This document shows, one piece after another, positions 19,125 through 30,400 of a stretch of DNA of 64,000 nt. Each line of letters starts with the position of its first letter. Positions within the stretch are counted from its first letter, which is position 1. A model generated the notes under the pieces. That model was given only the letters and a program-made list of their open reading frames with translations. It had not been told where the DNA came from and ran no database searches. A program made the translations under genes and the position numbers. Source of the DNA: Symbiodinium natans. Its lineage: Eukaryota; Sar; Dinophyceae; Suessiales; Symbiodiniaceae. The stretch lies in the NCBI GenBank assembly GCA_905221605.1, contig CAJNDS010000358.1, positions 323,501-387,500 of the forward strand. Reading direction: 5' to 3'.

Positions 19125-19706
19125 GTTTAGGATTTAGGGTTTAGGGCTTTGGGCTTAGGGTTCAGGGCTTAGGGTTTAGGGCTTCGGGTGTAGCCTAACA
19201 GTACGTTTCATGCATCTGCGCGTTTCGTCACACGAGCGCGTTTCTTCAGAACGACAGAAACCACGTTGGCTCTGGAGTGTGGGGATAATCTCACTAGACA
19301 GAAGTTTTCGCAAGACCGCGCTTCTTCAGAAACCGAAGAAAACATGTTAGCTTTCGAGTGTGGGGGGAAATCCCATCAGATTCAGGGTTTAGGGTTTAGG
19401 GCCTAGGGTTTAGGGATATTCAGAAAAGCCACCTCGCCCCCACCCTGCCTCCCTCACGGGGTTCGGGGTTCTGGGGCTTAGGGTTGGAATCATTCCTCAC
19501 AGCCTGCAGCTAAACCCGAACCGTGACACCTACACCCTAGAAACCCCATTGGCTGCGCAAGCCCTGTAGGCTGTAAGGCCAACCAAAACCAGGCCCGAAA
19601 CCTCTGAAACCCTGCTATGAGTCCTAGAAAGCCGCCCTAAGCCCTAAACCCTAAAACCTAAACCCTAAACGCCCCTAAAAGGCCTCGTGGGGTGCCGGGC
19701 CCGAAG

Positions 19707-19740
19707 AGCCCAGGCGGCCTCCCAGGGGCGCTCCGACCCT
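19707..19740 (+). CDS. Exon-like island: AQAASQGRSDP
   Basis: Open reading AQAASQGRSDP ending before GTGGTACC. The 5' boundary is unclear because several AGs occur close together. Confidence 0.35.
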
Positions 19741-19764
19741 GTGGTACCGGAAGGCGGGAATTTG

Positions 19765-20570
19765 TGGGGTTCAGGGTTTAGGGTTTAGGGTTATAGGTTT
19801 ATAGGTTTTTCGGGTTTAGTAGGGTTTAGGGTTTACGGTTTAGGGTAACAGGGTTATAGGGTTTACGGTTTAGGGTAACAGGGTTATAGGGTTTAGGGTT
19901 TAGGGTTTTAGGGTTTAGGGTTATAGTGTTATAGGGTTTAGGGTTATAGGGTTCTAGGGTTCTAGGGTTATAGGGTTATAGGGTTACAGGGTTGTAGGGT
20001 TATAGGGTTATAGGGTTTAGGGTTATTTAGGGTTTAGGGTTATATATGGTTTAGGGTTTGGGGGTTGAAGGTTTAGGGCTCAAGGGCTTACGGAGAAGGG
20101 GTTATAGGGTTTAGGGTACCGGGTAGGGTTTAGGGTTAGAGGGTTTATGCTTTAGGGATTTAAGCTTTAGGGTTTAGGGATTTAGGGTTTAGTGTTCAGG
20201 CTTTTGGGATTTAGGGTTTTGGGTTTTGGCATTGAGGGTTTAGGGATTTAGGGTGTAGGGTTTAGGGCTTGAGATTTAGGGTTGAGGGTTTGGGTTTTGG
20301 GATTTAGGGTTTTGGGGTTTGGGGTTTAGGATTAGGGTTTAGAATTTTAAGGCTTAGGGTTTTAGGATTTCGGGTTTTGGGTTTCGGGATTTGGGGTTTA
20401 GGATTTAGGGTTATAGGGTTATAGACTTATAGCGTCTTTGGCTTTAGGGTTCAGGGATTTAGGGTTTAGGGTTATAGGCTTTACGGATTTAGGGTTTTGG
20501 GTTTAGGGATGTAGGGTTTAGGGTTAGAGGATTTGCGGGTTTAGGGTTTAGGGTTTAGGGTTTCGGTGCG
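19765..20570. repeat. 800-bp degenerate TTTAGGG field with GGGTTATA variants
   Basis: Interleaved TTTAGGG, GTTATAGGG and GATTTAGGG units with many point changes; an older, unhomogenised telomeric block. Confidence 0.85.
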
Positions 20571-20700
20571 GCTTCAAGGGGGTATAGAACTCCCTAAGGC
20601 TCCCTAAGTTTCCCTAAGGTTCCCTAGGTACCCCCCCCATGATCCCCCCCGCCCTTGAGAACCCTGCTATAAAGCTTCAACACTGAAACCTCAACCTGAC

Positions 20701-20845
20701 ACACACACACACACAAGATCCTTAAAACCTAAACCCAAAATGATCGAATAGAGGTTCAGACCCTTCCCCACCTCCCCCCCCCCCCCCCCCCCCAAATCCA
20801 CCCCCCCCCCCCCCTCCCCCCAAACCCCCCCCCCCCCCAAAACAA
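20701..20845. repeat. CA microsatellite and poly-C tracts
   Basis: (AC)8 at about 20700 followed by several C runs of 10-18 nt. Confidence 0.9.
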
Positions 20846-20897
20846 AATCCCTAAACCCCCTAAACCCTAAGCCCTAAACGTGCTCGAGCCGGTGCAG

Positions 20898-20949
20898 GCC
20901 CGCGCGTCAAAGTCAAAAAAGAGATCCCTGCCGCTGAGCCGCATTCAGC
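20898..20949 (+). CDS. Exon-like island: ARASKSKKRSLPLSRIQ
   Basis: Follows CGGTGCAG and reads ARASKSKKRSLPLSRIQ, with a GT donor at 20950. It is basic and serine-rich. Confidence 0.4.
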
Positions 20950-21207
20950 GTGTGAGCCGTTTAATTAGGGCTCTTGGGTTGTTGGGGCTGTTATCAAGGG
21001 ATTAAGGCTCGTACCCCCAACATATGCCCCTGATTATTGCCTCATGGATCTTTACAAAGGGCCCCCAAAACTCAAACAACCTTAAGGGTCCAAGGTGCAA
21101 CCTCTCTTTTGGGGTCTAGAGTCAGCCCAACGAGTTTGCGGGTTAAAGTCGGAGGATTTTAGGATTTAGGGAAGGGGGGTTTCGGGTTTATTTTGGAACT
21201 CTACTTC

Positions 21208-21270
21208 GGACCCCTAAGGCTGTACCCGTGTTTGGGGACCCTTTTGACAGGTCCTCTAAGGTAACATAAG
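21208..21270. mobile_element. Dispersed element family F, copy 2
   Basis: Shares GGACCCCTAAGGCTGTACCC and TTTGGGGACCCTTTT with the copies at 7075 and 31196. Confidence 0.55.
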
Positions 21271-21737
21271 GGCCATGTTGGCGGAACCTCTTCGGGCCAC
21301 AACCTTGGGGGGTACGAGTCTTAATCCCTCGAGTTCACTGCTTCGCCTGTAGCCCGATAATCTCTATCTGATATGGCCAGCTCTCAAGCAATGTTGGTCC
21401 CTTTGTGGGGTATTCCCTAGACTTCGACTAGTTTAGGGTTTAGGGTTTAGGCTTTAGGCTTTGGGGTTTTGGGGTTTTGGGGTTTTGGGGTTTTGGGGTT
21501 TTGGGGTTTCGGGTTTAGGGTTTGAGGTTTAGGGTTTAGGGTTTAGTGAGGCCAAAAGGGACCATAATTTAGAGCCGTGACCATACGTTGTTACCAGTCA
21601 TCTGAGCTTCTACAAAGCCCTAGGCCTCAAACCATCAATCCTCCAGCCCCCAATGCCTTGAGGTGTGCCCAACCTCACCCTAAAACCCTAAATCGTAAAC
21701 CCTAAACCCTAAACCCTAAACCCTAAGCCCTCAACAG

Positions 21738-21840
21738 CCTTGTGGGTCTGGCTATTGAGGCTGAGTTGAAAACCAGGATTCCTCACCTCTTCGCTTGCGG
21801 AATCGGTGCCCAAGTCATGTGCCACAAGTCTACCCCGTAG
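21738..21840 (+). CDS. Exon-like island: SLVGLAIEAELKTRIPHLF...
   Basis: Follows CTCAACAG and reads LVGLAIEAELKTRIPHLFAC, then GIGAQVMCHKSTP and TAG. It may be spliced at the GT at 21806, in which case the TAG is intronic. Flanked by CCCTAAA (upstream) and TTTAGGG (downstream). Confidence 0.55.
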
Positions 21841-21853
21841 GAGGCCCCAAATC

Positions 21854-21914
21854 CAGGGTTTAGGGTTTAGGGTTTAGGGTTTAGGGTTTAGGGTTTAGGG
21901 TTTAGGGTTTAGGG
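21854..21914. repeat. (TTTAGGG)n block
   Basis: Nine near-perfect units directly downstream of the island at 21738-21840. Confidence 0.9.
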
Positions 21915-21934
21915 CTGGTCTAAAACCACCCAGA

Positions 21935-22012
21935 AGGGAAGAGAAGAGAGAGCAGAGGGAGAAATAAAAGAAGAGGAAGAAGAGGCGGAGATGAAGAAGA
22001 GGAGAAGGCTCT
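21935..22012. repeat. Purine-rich (GA) tract
   Basis: Almost pure A/G; the reverse-strand S/P/L ORF here is a by-product. Confidence 0.8.
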
Positions 22013-22225
22013 CAAGCCCCGCCTCCTGTCCATTATTCCAGAGAATCGCGCCTCCCCCCAAAAAGGGTCAAAACCGTGCTTAAGGCACTTAACAACAAAA
22101 CTCGAAGACCACATCGTAGGACGACTCCATAAGTTCGTAAAACGCGAAAACCTTTAACGCCCTAAGCCCCAAACCCTCAATCCTCAGCCCGAAACTGTTT
22201 AAACCCCAAAAGCCTTCTGGAACCC

Positions 22226-22416
22226 TCAACCGTAAACCCTAAACCCTAAACCCTAAACCCTAAACCCTAAACCCTAAACCCTAAACCCTAAACCCTAAAC
22301 CCTAAACCCTAAGCCCTAAGCCCTAAGCCCTAAGCCCTAAACCCTAAACCCTAAACCCTAAACCCTAAACCCTAAACCCTAAACCCTAAACCCTAAACCC
22401 TAAACCCTAAACCCAA
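22226..22416. repeat. CCCTAAA array with central CCCTAAG patch
   Basis: About 27 units; a homogeneous CCCTAAG patch at about 22310-22340 sits between perfect CCCTAAA runs. Confidence 0.95.
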
Positions 22417-22423
22417 GCCGCAG

Positions 22424-22457
22424 GGCGACCTTTGGAGTGCTCCCGGCTTGCTTACAG
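22424..22457 (+). CDS. Exon-like island, 34 nt, between opposing telomeric arrays
   Basis: Lies between AGCCGCAG and a GTTCAGG donor. All three frames are open over this length, so only position and flanks support it. It is the clearest example of a tiny island set between a long CCCTAAA array (190 bp) and a long TTTAGGG array (260 bp). Confidence 0.4.
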
Positions 22458-22459
22458 GT

Positions 22460-22722
22460 TCAGGGTTTAGGGTTCAGGGTTTAGGGTTTAGGGTTCAGGG
22501 TTTAGGGTTTGGGATTTAGGGTTTGGGGTTTAGGGCTTAGGGCTTGGGGTTCAGGGTTTGGGGTTTGGGGTTTAGGGCTTGGGGTTTAGGGTTTGGGGTT
22601 TGGGGTTTAGGGTTCATGGTTTAGGGTTTAGGGTTTGGGGTTTTAGGGTTTAGGGTTTAGGGTTTAGGGCTTGGGGTTTAGGGTTTGGGGTTTAGGGTTC
22701 AAGGTTTAGGGTTTAGGGTTTA
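22460..22722. repeat. TTTAGGG/TTTGGGG array
   Basis: About 36 units mixing TTTAGGG, TTTGGGG and TTCAGGG. Confidence 0.9.
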
Positions 22723-22921
22723 GTACCTATATAGTCACCTGCTCCGTGCAACTGCGCGGGACGTGTGTTGTGGTGCGCCGAGGTTCAAGGCTCCTTCCCA
22801 ACCCACCCGCACCCACATCTCAACCTTGGGCGGGGCGGGTTGTGCGTTTCAGGGTTTAGGGTTCAGGGTTTAGGGTTGGGTTCTCATAAAGTTGTTTGGG
22901 TCTTCTCCTGTTACTGCCAAG

Positions 22922-22950
22922 GATCAGGGCACGGTCGTCGCAGTTGCAAG
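22922..22950 (+). CDS. Exon-like island: DQGTVVAVA
   Basis: Lies between TGCCAAG and a GG/GC-type donor after TTGCAAG. It reads DQGTVVAVA. Weak evidence. Confidence 0.3.
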
Positions 22951-24353
22951 GGCTCCTAATCCTAGGCCCAAGGGCTCAAATCTTGTCGGATGCCGCCTTC
23001 CCCACCGGCAGCACAAAATCTGGGAAACTGCCCTAAACCGTACTCCCTAAAACCTAAACTCTAATTAACTGGTCGGGTTTAGGGTTGGGGGTCTGGGGAC
23101 TGGTTTGGATGCTTCATTTGGCGAGAGGAAATGTCGTGTTCAAAGCCAGCCCCTCCCAACTCCTGGCAACTGTAAGCCCTAAACTTCAAGAAGTACTACC
23201 CTATTACCCGAACCACATTGATGCCGTAAGTCGTTTTTTACATCAGTTGATATTTACTTGTACCCATTACTTTCAATTACCCTCCTACAGTAATGCCTTA
23301 TCCTAATACCCTGATATCCTATAGCGCCGTGGTTGCCCTAGTGCCAGTGGTGGCTGGTTGCCGAGCACTAAAGCAACATAATATGCCCTAAGCCATGGCA
23401 GGTAAAGCATTCAAAGATCTCTTGAGCCACGGGGCGAAGGCGTGGGGGATTTGGTGTGTGAGGCTTAGGGGATTCGGGTTGTTGGTTCTGTTGGGGAACG
23501 GGGTTTACGGTTTAGGGTTTAGGGTTTAGGGTGAAGCCCTTAGTGCCCCTAACCGAAACCCCCTACACCACCTAAGTCCGTGGGTTCAGGGCTTATGAAC
23601 CGTAGACCCCTACCCCTCGCACCTTTAACAGCTGCCCGAACAGTTTAGTTTAGGGCTCAGGCCCCCAAACCCCCAAGCCCCAAGCCCCAAGCCCCACACC
23701 CCAAACCCCATTCCCCAAACCCCAACCCCCAACCCCCAACCCCCCAACCCCAACCCCCCAACCCCAAAACCCCCATCCTCAAACCCCAACTCTCAACCGC
23801 CTCAACCTAAGCTCCTCCTAAACCCTAAACCCTAAACCCTAAACCCTAAACCCTAAACCCTAAACCCTAAACCCTAAACCCTAAACCCTAAACCCTAAAC
23901 CCTAAACCCTAAACCCTAAACCCTAAACCCTAACCTCCCCCAGTGCGGGGTGATCGGTTGGGGTTTCGGTTCGGGCTCTGGGGGTTGCTTTCGGGGTTTA
24001 GGGTTCAGGGTTTAGGGTTTAGGGTTTAGGGTTTGGGGTTTAGGGTTTAGGGTTTAGGATTTGGGGTTTAGGGTTTAGGGTTTAGGGTTTAGGATTTGGG
24101 GTTTAGGGTTTAGGGTTTGGGGTTTGGGGTTTAGGGTTTAGGGCTTCGTACATCGGTTCTAGGGACATTTAGGGCAGCTTAGGTTGCAGTTCTGCAGTGA
24201 TTATAAGAGGATATTGCTGTGTTTTAGTCAGGCTGCTGGATCCCTAAACCCTAAACCCTAAACCCTAAACCCTAAACCCTAAACCCTAAACCCTAAACCC
24301 TTAAGGGTTTGAGGGCCACCGGGTTTAGGTTTCATTCTCTTCAGGCGTGACAG
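22951..24353. other. Spacer with telomeric arrays; no convincing gene
   Basis: Unremarkable unique sequence (22950-23480), CCCCAAC variants (23660-23790), CCCTAAA array (23817-23934), TTTAGGG/TTTGGGG array (23996-24147) and CCCTAAA array (24241-24300). The ORF at 23085-23306 has no recognisable feature. Confidence 0.6.
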
Positions 24354-24440
24354 CTTCGCGGGGCTCATCCGCGAGTTCGGCCCACGCCCACTGCCTGGGG
24401 TAGATCTGAACGATGTGCAGAATGGCGCGGACAGCTACAG
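24354..24440 (+). CDS. Exon: FAGLIREFGPRPLPGVDLND...
   Basis: An 87-nt exon after CGTGACAG, ending AGCTACAG before a GC donor. It reads FAGLIREFGPRPLPGVDLND, then VQNGADSY. It leaves two bases that join the next exon in frame (SYRQHSTEDVERKR). The family is not recognised, but three consecutive exons (24354, 24634, 25250) chain in phase. Confidence 0.65.
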
Positions 24441-24496
24441 GCCTTGGGCATGTTTTTAAGGTGTGTCCGGGCTTTCGACGTCTTATGTGAAGCAGG

Positions 24497-24566
24497 GTTA
24501 CTGGTGAGTGTATATTCTGGGTGTCCTTTTGGGGGTGCAAGAAATATGAACCCTACTTCGTGTAGT
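24497..24566. mobile_element. Dispersed element family L, copy 1
   Basis: Contains GGTGAGTGTATATTCTGGG, GTGTCCTTTTGGGG and a CTACTTCGTG end. Related copies are at 57213-57292 and 58886-58985. Confidence 0.55.
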
Positions 24567-24633
24567 TTAGGGTTTAGGGTTTCGGGTTTAGGGTTTAGGG
24601 TTTAGGGTTTAGGGGCCCTAAGCCCAGCCGCAG

Positions 24634-24702
24634 GCAGCACAGCACCGAGGACGTGGAGAGGAAGCGTGGAGTAGTCGGTCGTGAGATCGACGTCGTCAAA
24701 AG
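24634..24702 (+). CDS. Exon: HSTEDVERKRGVVGREIDVV
   Basis: Follows AGCCGCAG and reads Q-HSTEDVERKRGVVGREIDVV-KR, with a GC donor (AAAAG|GCGACC). It is strongly charged and helical, and continues from the exon at 24354. Confidence 0.65.
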
Positions 24703-25249
24703 GCGACCCCAGGCTAAACCCTAAACCCTAAACCCTAAACCCTAAACCCTAAACCCTAAACCCTTTGCGTGAAACTTGTACAGGCCCGGGAGAGAACTGC
24801 TGTCCCAAAGGGCCCATGTGCCCAGATAGTCTATGCTTCGGCCCCAAAGCTACAAAATGGGAACCCCTTAAAGGGTTTAGGGTTTAGGGTTTAGGGTTTA
24901 GGGTTTAGGGTTTAGGATGGACTATACAGGTACATGGGCCCTTTGTGTAGGCAGTCCCGGGCAAAGTCCTCGCTTGACACGGGATGGGCGAAGAATTTTC
25001 TCCTTCCGGTTCGCTGTGCTCGGTTCTGGAGTCTAGGATTGAAAGTCAAGCTTAGAGATGTCTGTTCGAACAAACACCGAGCTTTCTTCCACCAACATCT
25101 GATTCTCAAAGGCATGCCCCTTGTCCAAATTCAGTGTACAGCCAGTCATTGCTGGACGGCGATGGCGCCTGGAAACCCTAAACCCTAAACCCTAAACCCT
25201 AAACCCTAAACCCTAAACCCTAAACCCTAAACCCTGCGTCCGATGGAAG

Positions 25250-25376
25250 GGTTGCCGCTGCTGACTGCTGGGAAGCAGCAGCGCGCGCTCAGTTTTCGTC
25301 TGCAGGGCCTGGTGCCTCCGACTTTGACTGTTTCGATGTTCGGGCCGGGAGAGAATGCGCGAAGATGGGAATCGGC
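25250..25376 (+). CDS. Exon: VAAADCWEAAARAQFSSAGP...
   Basis: A 127-nt exon after GATGGAAG, in phase with 24634-24702. It reads VAAADCWEAAARAQFSSAGP, then GASDFDCFDVRAGRECAKMG and ends before GTCTGTG. A second frame is also open here, so the frame rests on the phase match. Confidence 0.55.
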
Positions 25377-25382
25377 GTCTGT

Positions 25383-25446
25383 GTAGGGTTTAGGGTTTAG
25401 GGTTTAGGGTTTAGGGTTTAGGGTTTAGGGTTTAGGGTTCAGGGTT
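25383..25446. repeat. (TTTAGGG)n block
   Basis: Nine units at the start of the intron after 25376. Confidence 0.9.
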
Positions 25447-25855
25447 TTTCTGAGACAAAAAAATGCCTCGAGACATTAATAACATGATACGGTTTAGGGT
25501 TGCATACAGCCAGTGCAACTTCGGCCACTTGCTCCCCTCAGCAGCCTTTTCAACAAAGTGCTGCGAGCAAACTTGTCGAGCCTGTACAGAAGGGTTGTGA
25601 AGCTTGGGTGTATGGTAAGTGCGTTTTTCTGAGAATGCTGCAACTGCATGGCCACGCTGCAGCGCCAGAGATCTCGAGAGTTCGAAGCTGCACTGCAGGA
25701 ACAATGTGCGCAGCCCTTAGTGCCCAAACCCCACGTCCAAACCCTAAGCCAGGGTTTAGGGTTTAGGGTTTAGGGTTTAGGGCCCAAAACCCTAAGCCTA
25801 AACCCTGTGTACAAGCTTGACCCTCAACTCCAGACTCACCTTGGGGCCTTGGGGG

Positions 25856-25904
<49 letters not shown>
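25856..25904. repeat. Poly-G tract of about 46 nt
   Basis: Nearly uninterrupted G; likely a sequencing or assembly weak point as well as a quadruplex-former. Confidence 0.95.
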
Positions 25905-25906
<2 letters not shown>

Positions 25907-25934
25907 TTCTCAATTGTATACAAACCCTAATACT

Positions 25935-26049
25935 AAACCCTAAACCCTAAACCCTAAACCCTAAACCCTAAACCCTAAACCCTAAACCCTAAACCCTAAA
26001 CCCTAAACCCTAAACCCTAAACCCTAAACCCTAAACCCTAAACCCTAAC
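25935..26049. repeat. CCCTAAA array
   Basis: About 16 perfect units 30 bp downstream of the poly-G tract. Confidence 0.95.
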
Positions 26050-26112
26050 GATTTATGAAAGGAGTTGCCCGAAGCGTTGGGGACAATGCTTCTGACTTGT
26101 ACAACGACATTG

Positions 26113-26208
26113 GTAGTTCTCTAAATTAGGCTCCCTTTTTGGGATCCCCTTTTTAAAGCATGCCGCCTTATCATGGGTACCCACAAAGGGACCCTGATTT
26201 AGGAAACT
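26113..26208. mobile_element. MITE-like element, family G, copy 1
   Basis: Left end TAGTTCTCTAAATTAGGC and right end GGGACCCTGATTTAGGAAACT are imperfect inverted repeats. The core has TCATGGGTACCCACAAAGGG. Copies at 35905 and 43451 share the GGGTACCCAAAA core. Confidence 0.65.
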
Positions 26209-26869
26209 GCCCATAAGTAAGAAGAAGCGATCTCTTCTTAGAATGTGGTGTGATTGCTGTGCCAGGGCCGGCAGTCAACATTCAGTAGTGAGCTTGTAAT
26301 ACAAACCAATGAAAATCCAGCCGGCTCACGGGAACGTTCACTCCTGTTCTTAGCCATGAGGTTGTAGGATGTTCCACTAAATCCTGTAAAACGACACACA
26401 AGGAAAACAAAACGATAACCCTAGAACGGATGAAGAGACACAAGACGGGGTTTTTCTCAGCCCCGAAATGTTGCTGAACAGCTGCAGGGCTCTAGCCCAT
26501 GAAATCATCCAGAATCAAAGCAACAGACCCGAACGCTCCAATCGGTGCCCCCGCACCGCGAACGCTAGAACGCCTTCAAACTACAAACCCTAAACCCGAA
26601 ACCCGAAACCCGATACCCGAGACCCGAAACCCCAAACAAACTTCAACCTCAACCGCAAACCGTGGTACACAAAGTCTCTATCCCAAGTCGTTATTGAGCC
26701 TTAAAACCCTTAAGCCCTACCCTACACCCTTGGGGCTAGCCCTAAACCCTTAACCCTTAACCCTTAAACCTTAAGCCCTGAACGAACTCTTAAAGCCTAA
26801 ACCCTCATCCGGCGGGGAGTCAGCCCTTAGCGCCACTTAAGGCTTCTTATGCTAAACATGCATGTATAT

Positions 26870-27030
26870 GTACACATCCGTATAGATGTACATATGTATA
26901 GTATATATATATATATACACATACACATATATATATATATATGGTGTATATATGTATATATATATATATACATATATATACACAATTGTATGCAGATGCC
27001 GAGATGTATGTTTTGTATACATTATATATA
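26870..27030. repeat. TA/CA microsatellite cluster
   Basis: Long (TA)n tracts; the Y/I-rich ORFs on both strands are artefacts. Confidence 0.9.
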
Positions 27031-27384
27031 CGTGGTGAATTCTCCTTTTGGGGGTACCGGTAAATAAGATGACTGCCTTGTAGGGACCCCCCCCCCCCCC
27101 TCATAGGGGATAATATTTTGGAGAAGTGGCCACCTATCGAAACCCTAAACCCTAACCCCAAAACCCTAAACCCTGAACTGAACCCTGAACCCTAAATCCA
27201 ATGTTGTCCAAAGCCTCCAAATGACTGTAGACCGTTGGCCCTTGCCCCAAAGTCTCAAAGCTTGAGGCCACACAGCCGACCCTCGGACGCGCAGGGTTTA
27301 GGGTTTAGGGTTTAGAGTTTAGGGTTTAGGGTTTAGGGCTAGCCCCCCCTCCCCTCCCCCCCCCTGCCGCTTCCCCACGCGCAG

Positions 27385-27429
27385 ATTCTCAACGAGTCAC
27401 ACCTGGACCTTTCGAATCTGGGAAGGACC
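27385..27429 (+). CDS. LRR exon: ILNESHLDLSNLGRT
   Basis: Fifteen codons after CACGCGCAG, ending at ACC before GTGGAT. It reads ILNESHLDLSNLGRT, an LxxSxLxLSNL core. Confidence 0.6.
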
Positions 27430-30400
27430 GTGGATGGCTCCGGGCCAGGGCCCCGTTTGCTTCTTTGAGCTTCCTAGGGTTTAGGGTTTAGGGTTTGGGT
27501 TTAGGGTTTAGGGTTGATTGTTTGTGGTTATTGCGCTTGCTAGTAGTCATGTGTTCCTTTACTTGTGCTCATTTCTCTTTCTATTCGTTTGTTGTCTTTC
27601 TTTTTGTCGTTTTTGCGGGGGTGGGGCGGGAGGTGGGAGGATTTGGGAGTTTAGGCTTAGGTCGTTTCAGGGTCTACCCGAAACCCTAAATCCTAAACCC
27701 CAAACCCTAAACCCTAAACCCTAAATCCTAAACCCCAAACCCTAAACCCTAAACCCTTCGGTGCAAGAGTTCGCACCTTGGATTCTTTGTAGGGGCTTCT
27801 GGCCCTAAACCCTAAACCCTAAACCCTAAACCCTAAACCCTAAACCCTAAACCCTAAAGTTCGGCTTTAGGGCCGCGTCCTTGGGGCTGGATTGGGGCAT
27901 TAGGGGGGCTAGGAGCCGAAGGCTTGTGAACCTACAACGCACCCCTCATCAAGTCGTTTAGGGTTTAGGGTTTAGGGTTTAGGGTTTGGGGTTTGGGGTT
28001 TAGGGTTTAGGGTTGGGGCTTGGGGTTCAGGGTTTAGGGTTTAGGGTTTGGGGTTTAGGGTTTAGGGTTTGGGTTTTGGGGTTTAGGGTTTGGGGTTCGG
28101 GGTTCAGGGTTCAGGGTGTAGGGTTTTATGGCTGAAGCCTAGCTCTGCTGATCCAGGTTTGCGTTTCTGACGGCAGCATGCGTGGGCAAGCATATAGGGC
28201 CGATCAAGGCCATCGATGGGTGCCCCCTCGTTACGGTTTGGTGTTGGGGTTTGAGTTTGGGGTTTAGGGTTTAGGGTTCAGCGCTTAGGGTTTGGGATTT
28301 GAGGTTGAGAGATTTGAGGTTGAGAGTTTAGGGTTTAGAGTTCATCCTTACTTCGGCAGATTATTGAGAGCCGTGGTTATAGCACTTTTCCCACCAACTT
28401 CGGTTGCCCCATATTTAGGGGCTGAGTTTGTCAATTCTGATCCTTCGGAGTACTCTAAGCCCTAAACCCGAATCCCTAAACCCAAGCCCGCCTTTCCAAG
28501 ACACAGCTTGGGTAAGGGCCTTTTCCTTTTCGAAGATCCAGCTGGCAAGTATAATCTAGGGGTGTATAAGGGGTACCCTTTTGAGGGCCAAAGCTAAGGG
28601 ACCATGTAACTACCTAAACCCTAAACCCTGGAGCCTGAAGTCAGAGAGCCAGGTGTGCCAGTTGTGGGCTATGCCGACCGGTACCCAAGTGACAGGCATC
28701 TGCCTGACTGTGAGTGCCCATCGGCAATGTCACACACACTACAGAAAAATTGAGGGGTGCCCTGGCAGGACACAAGAGGGCACGGCTAGGCAAAGAACCG
28801 AGCTCTATCACAGGGAACGGGCTTGCATTTGGCACAGAGAACACAGTGCCCTCAGCACTTGCCCTTAACATCGACTCGGTGCTTGCATTTAGCACAGTGT
28901 GCAGCGGTGGCTTGTATGCTGACCTCTGGCCACTAGCTTCCCAGGATGAGGGAAAGTTGGCAACGCAGGTGCCAAGCATTGCAGCTGTTGGCAACCAACC
29001 TGGCTACAGAAGCCTGTAGCAAAGATGAGGAGGAGCTGGCAAGACCCTAAACCCTAACCCTAAACCCTAAACCCTAAACCCTAAACCCTAAACCCTAACC
29101 CCTAAGCCCTAAACCCTAACCCCTAAACCCGGAACGTGTGTTTTTTTGCTCGGCCAGCTCTTTTACTTTTCCTTTTTTTTGCTTGGCCAGCCGCGTCCCG
29201 AACAAAAAAGAAAACGCGCCCCAGCTCTTTTACTTTTCCTTCGTTTTGCTTGGCCAGCCGCGTCCCGAACAAAAAAAAACGCGCCCCTGAACGAAGGCCC
29301 CCACGACCCCCGGCCCGCAAGTGAGTGAGCGACCGGGCGCGTCCCGGACAAAAAAGCGCGCTCCCGGAGTGTTTTGTTTTGCTCGGCCAGCCGTGTCCCG
29401 AACAAAAACAAAAACGCGCCCCCCGGCCCGCAAGTGAGTGAGTGACCGGGCGCGTCCCGAACAAAAAAAAACAAAAACGCGCCCCCGGAGTTTTTTTTTG
29501 CTCGGCCAGCCGCGTCCCGAACAAACAAAAAAAGGCGCCCCCCGGCCGCAAGTGGTGAGTGACCGGGCGCGTCCCGAACAAAAACAAAAACCCAGCCACC
29601 CCGAGTGTTTTTTTTTGCTCGGCCAGCCGCGTGCCGAACAAAGAATAAGAATCGCGCCCGGAGAGTTTTTTTTGCTCGGCCAGCCGCGTGAGTTAAAAAA
29701 AGGCGTGCTGAGCAAAAAGCGTACGGAACAAAGAACAACACTCTTAATTACCCCCTAAACCCTAAACCCTAAACCCTAAACCCTAAACCCTAAACCCTAA
29801 CCCTTAACCCTCAACCCTAATTAAACCCTAAACCCTAATTACAGGTATAAGGCGTCCCCGTTTTAATGGCCCATTTTCAGGGACCATGCAACTGCCCTAA
29901 GACAGGAGGCCCGTCTGTCAAGCCTTGAGTCGAGGGATCAGAGCTTTAGGGTCTGGGGTTTAGGGTTTAGGAGTTTAGGAGTTTAGGGTTTAGTAGGGTT
30001 TTGTAGGGCTTAGTACTGTAGGGTTTAGTAGGGTTTAGTAGGGTTTAGTAAGGTTTAATAGGGTTTAGTAGGGTTTAGGGTTTAGGGTTTAGGGCCTTAG
30101 GGAGAGGGTTTCAAACGGGGCTAGAGTACCCCCTTTGAATCTATCCGGGGTGCCTGCCGAAGCGCTGAGGGCTCGGGAGCCTCAACCCTTCTCAAAGCTC
30201 AACCCGAAAGGCTAGAACAGTGCCACAAGGGACTGCAGACCGAAAAAGCCTACACCCTAAACCCTAAACCCTCAGCCCTAAACCCTAAACCCTATACCCT
30301 AAACCCTAAACCCTACACCCTAAATCCTAAACCCTGAACCCTAAATCCTAACCCTAGACCCTGAAATCTGAAAAGAGAGTACAAAAGGGAGGTATCTTTC

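Noticed and set aside
26847-27161. Y/I-rich ORFs on both strands
   Set aside because: Same cause: TA/CA microsatellite.
29163-29741. 192-aa reverse ORF and overlapping 172- and 161-aa ORFs
   Set aside because: All three reverse frames of the same tandem repeat are open; no frame is favoured and homopolymer A runs shift the frame between units.
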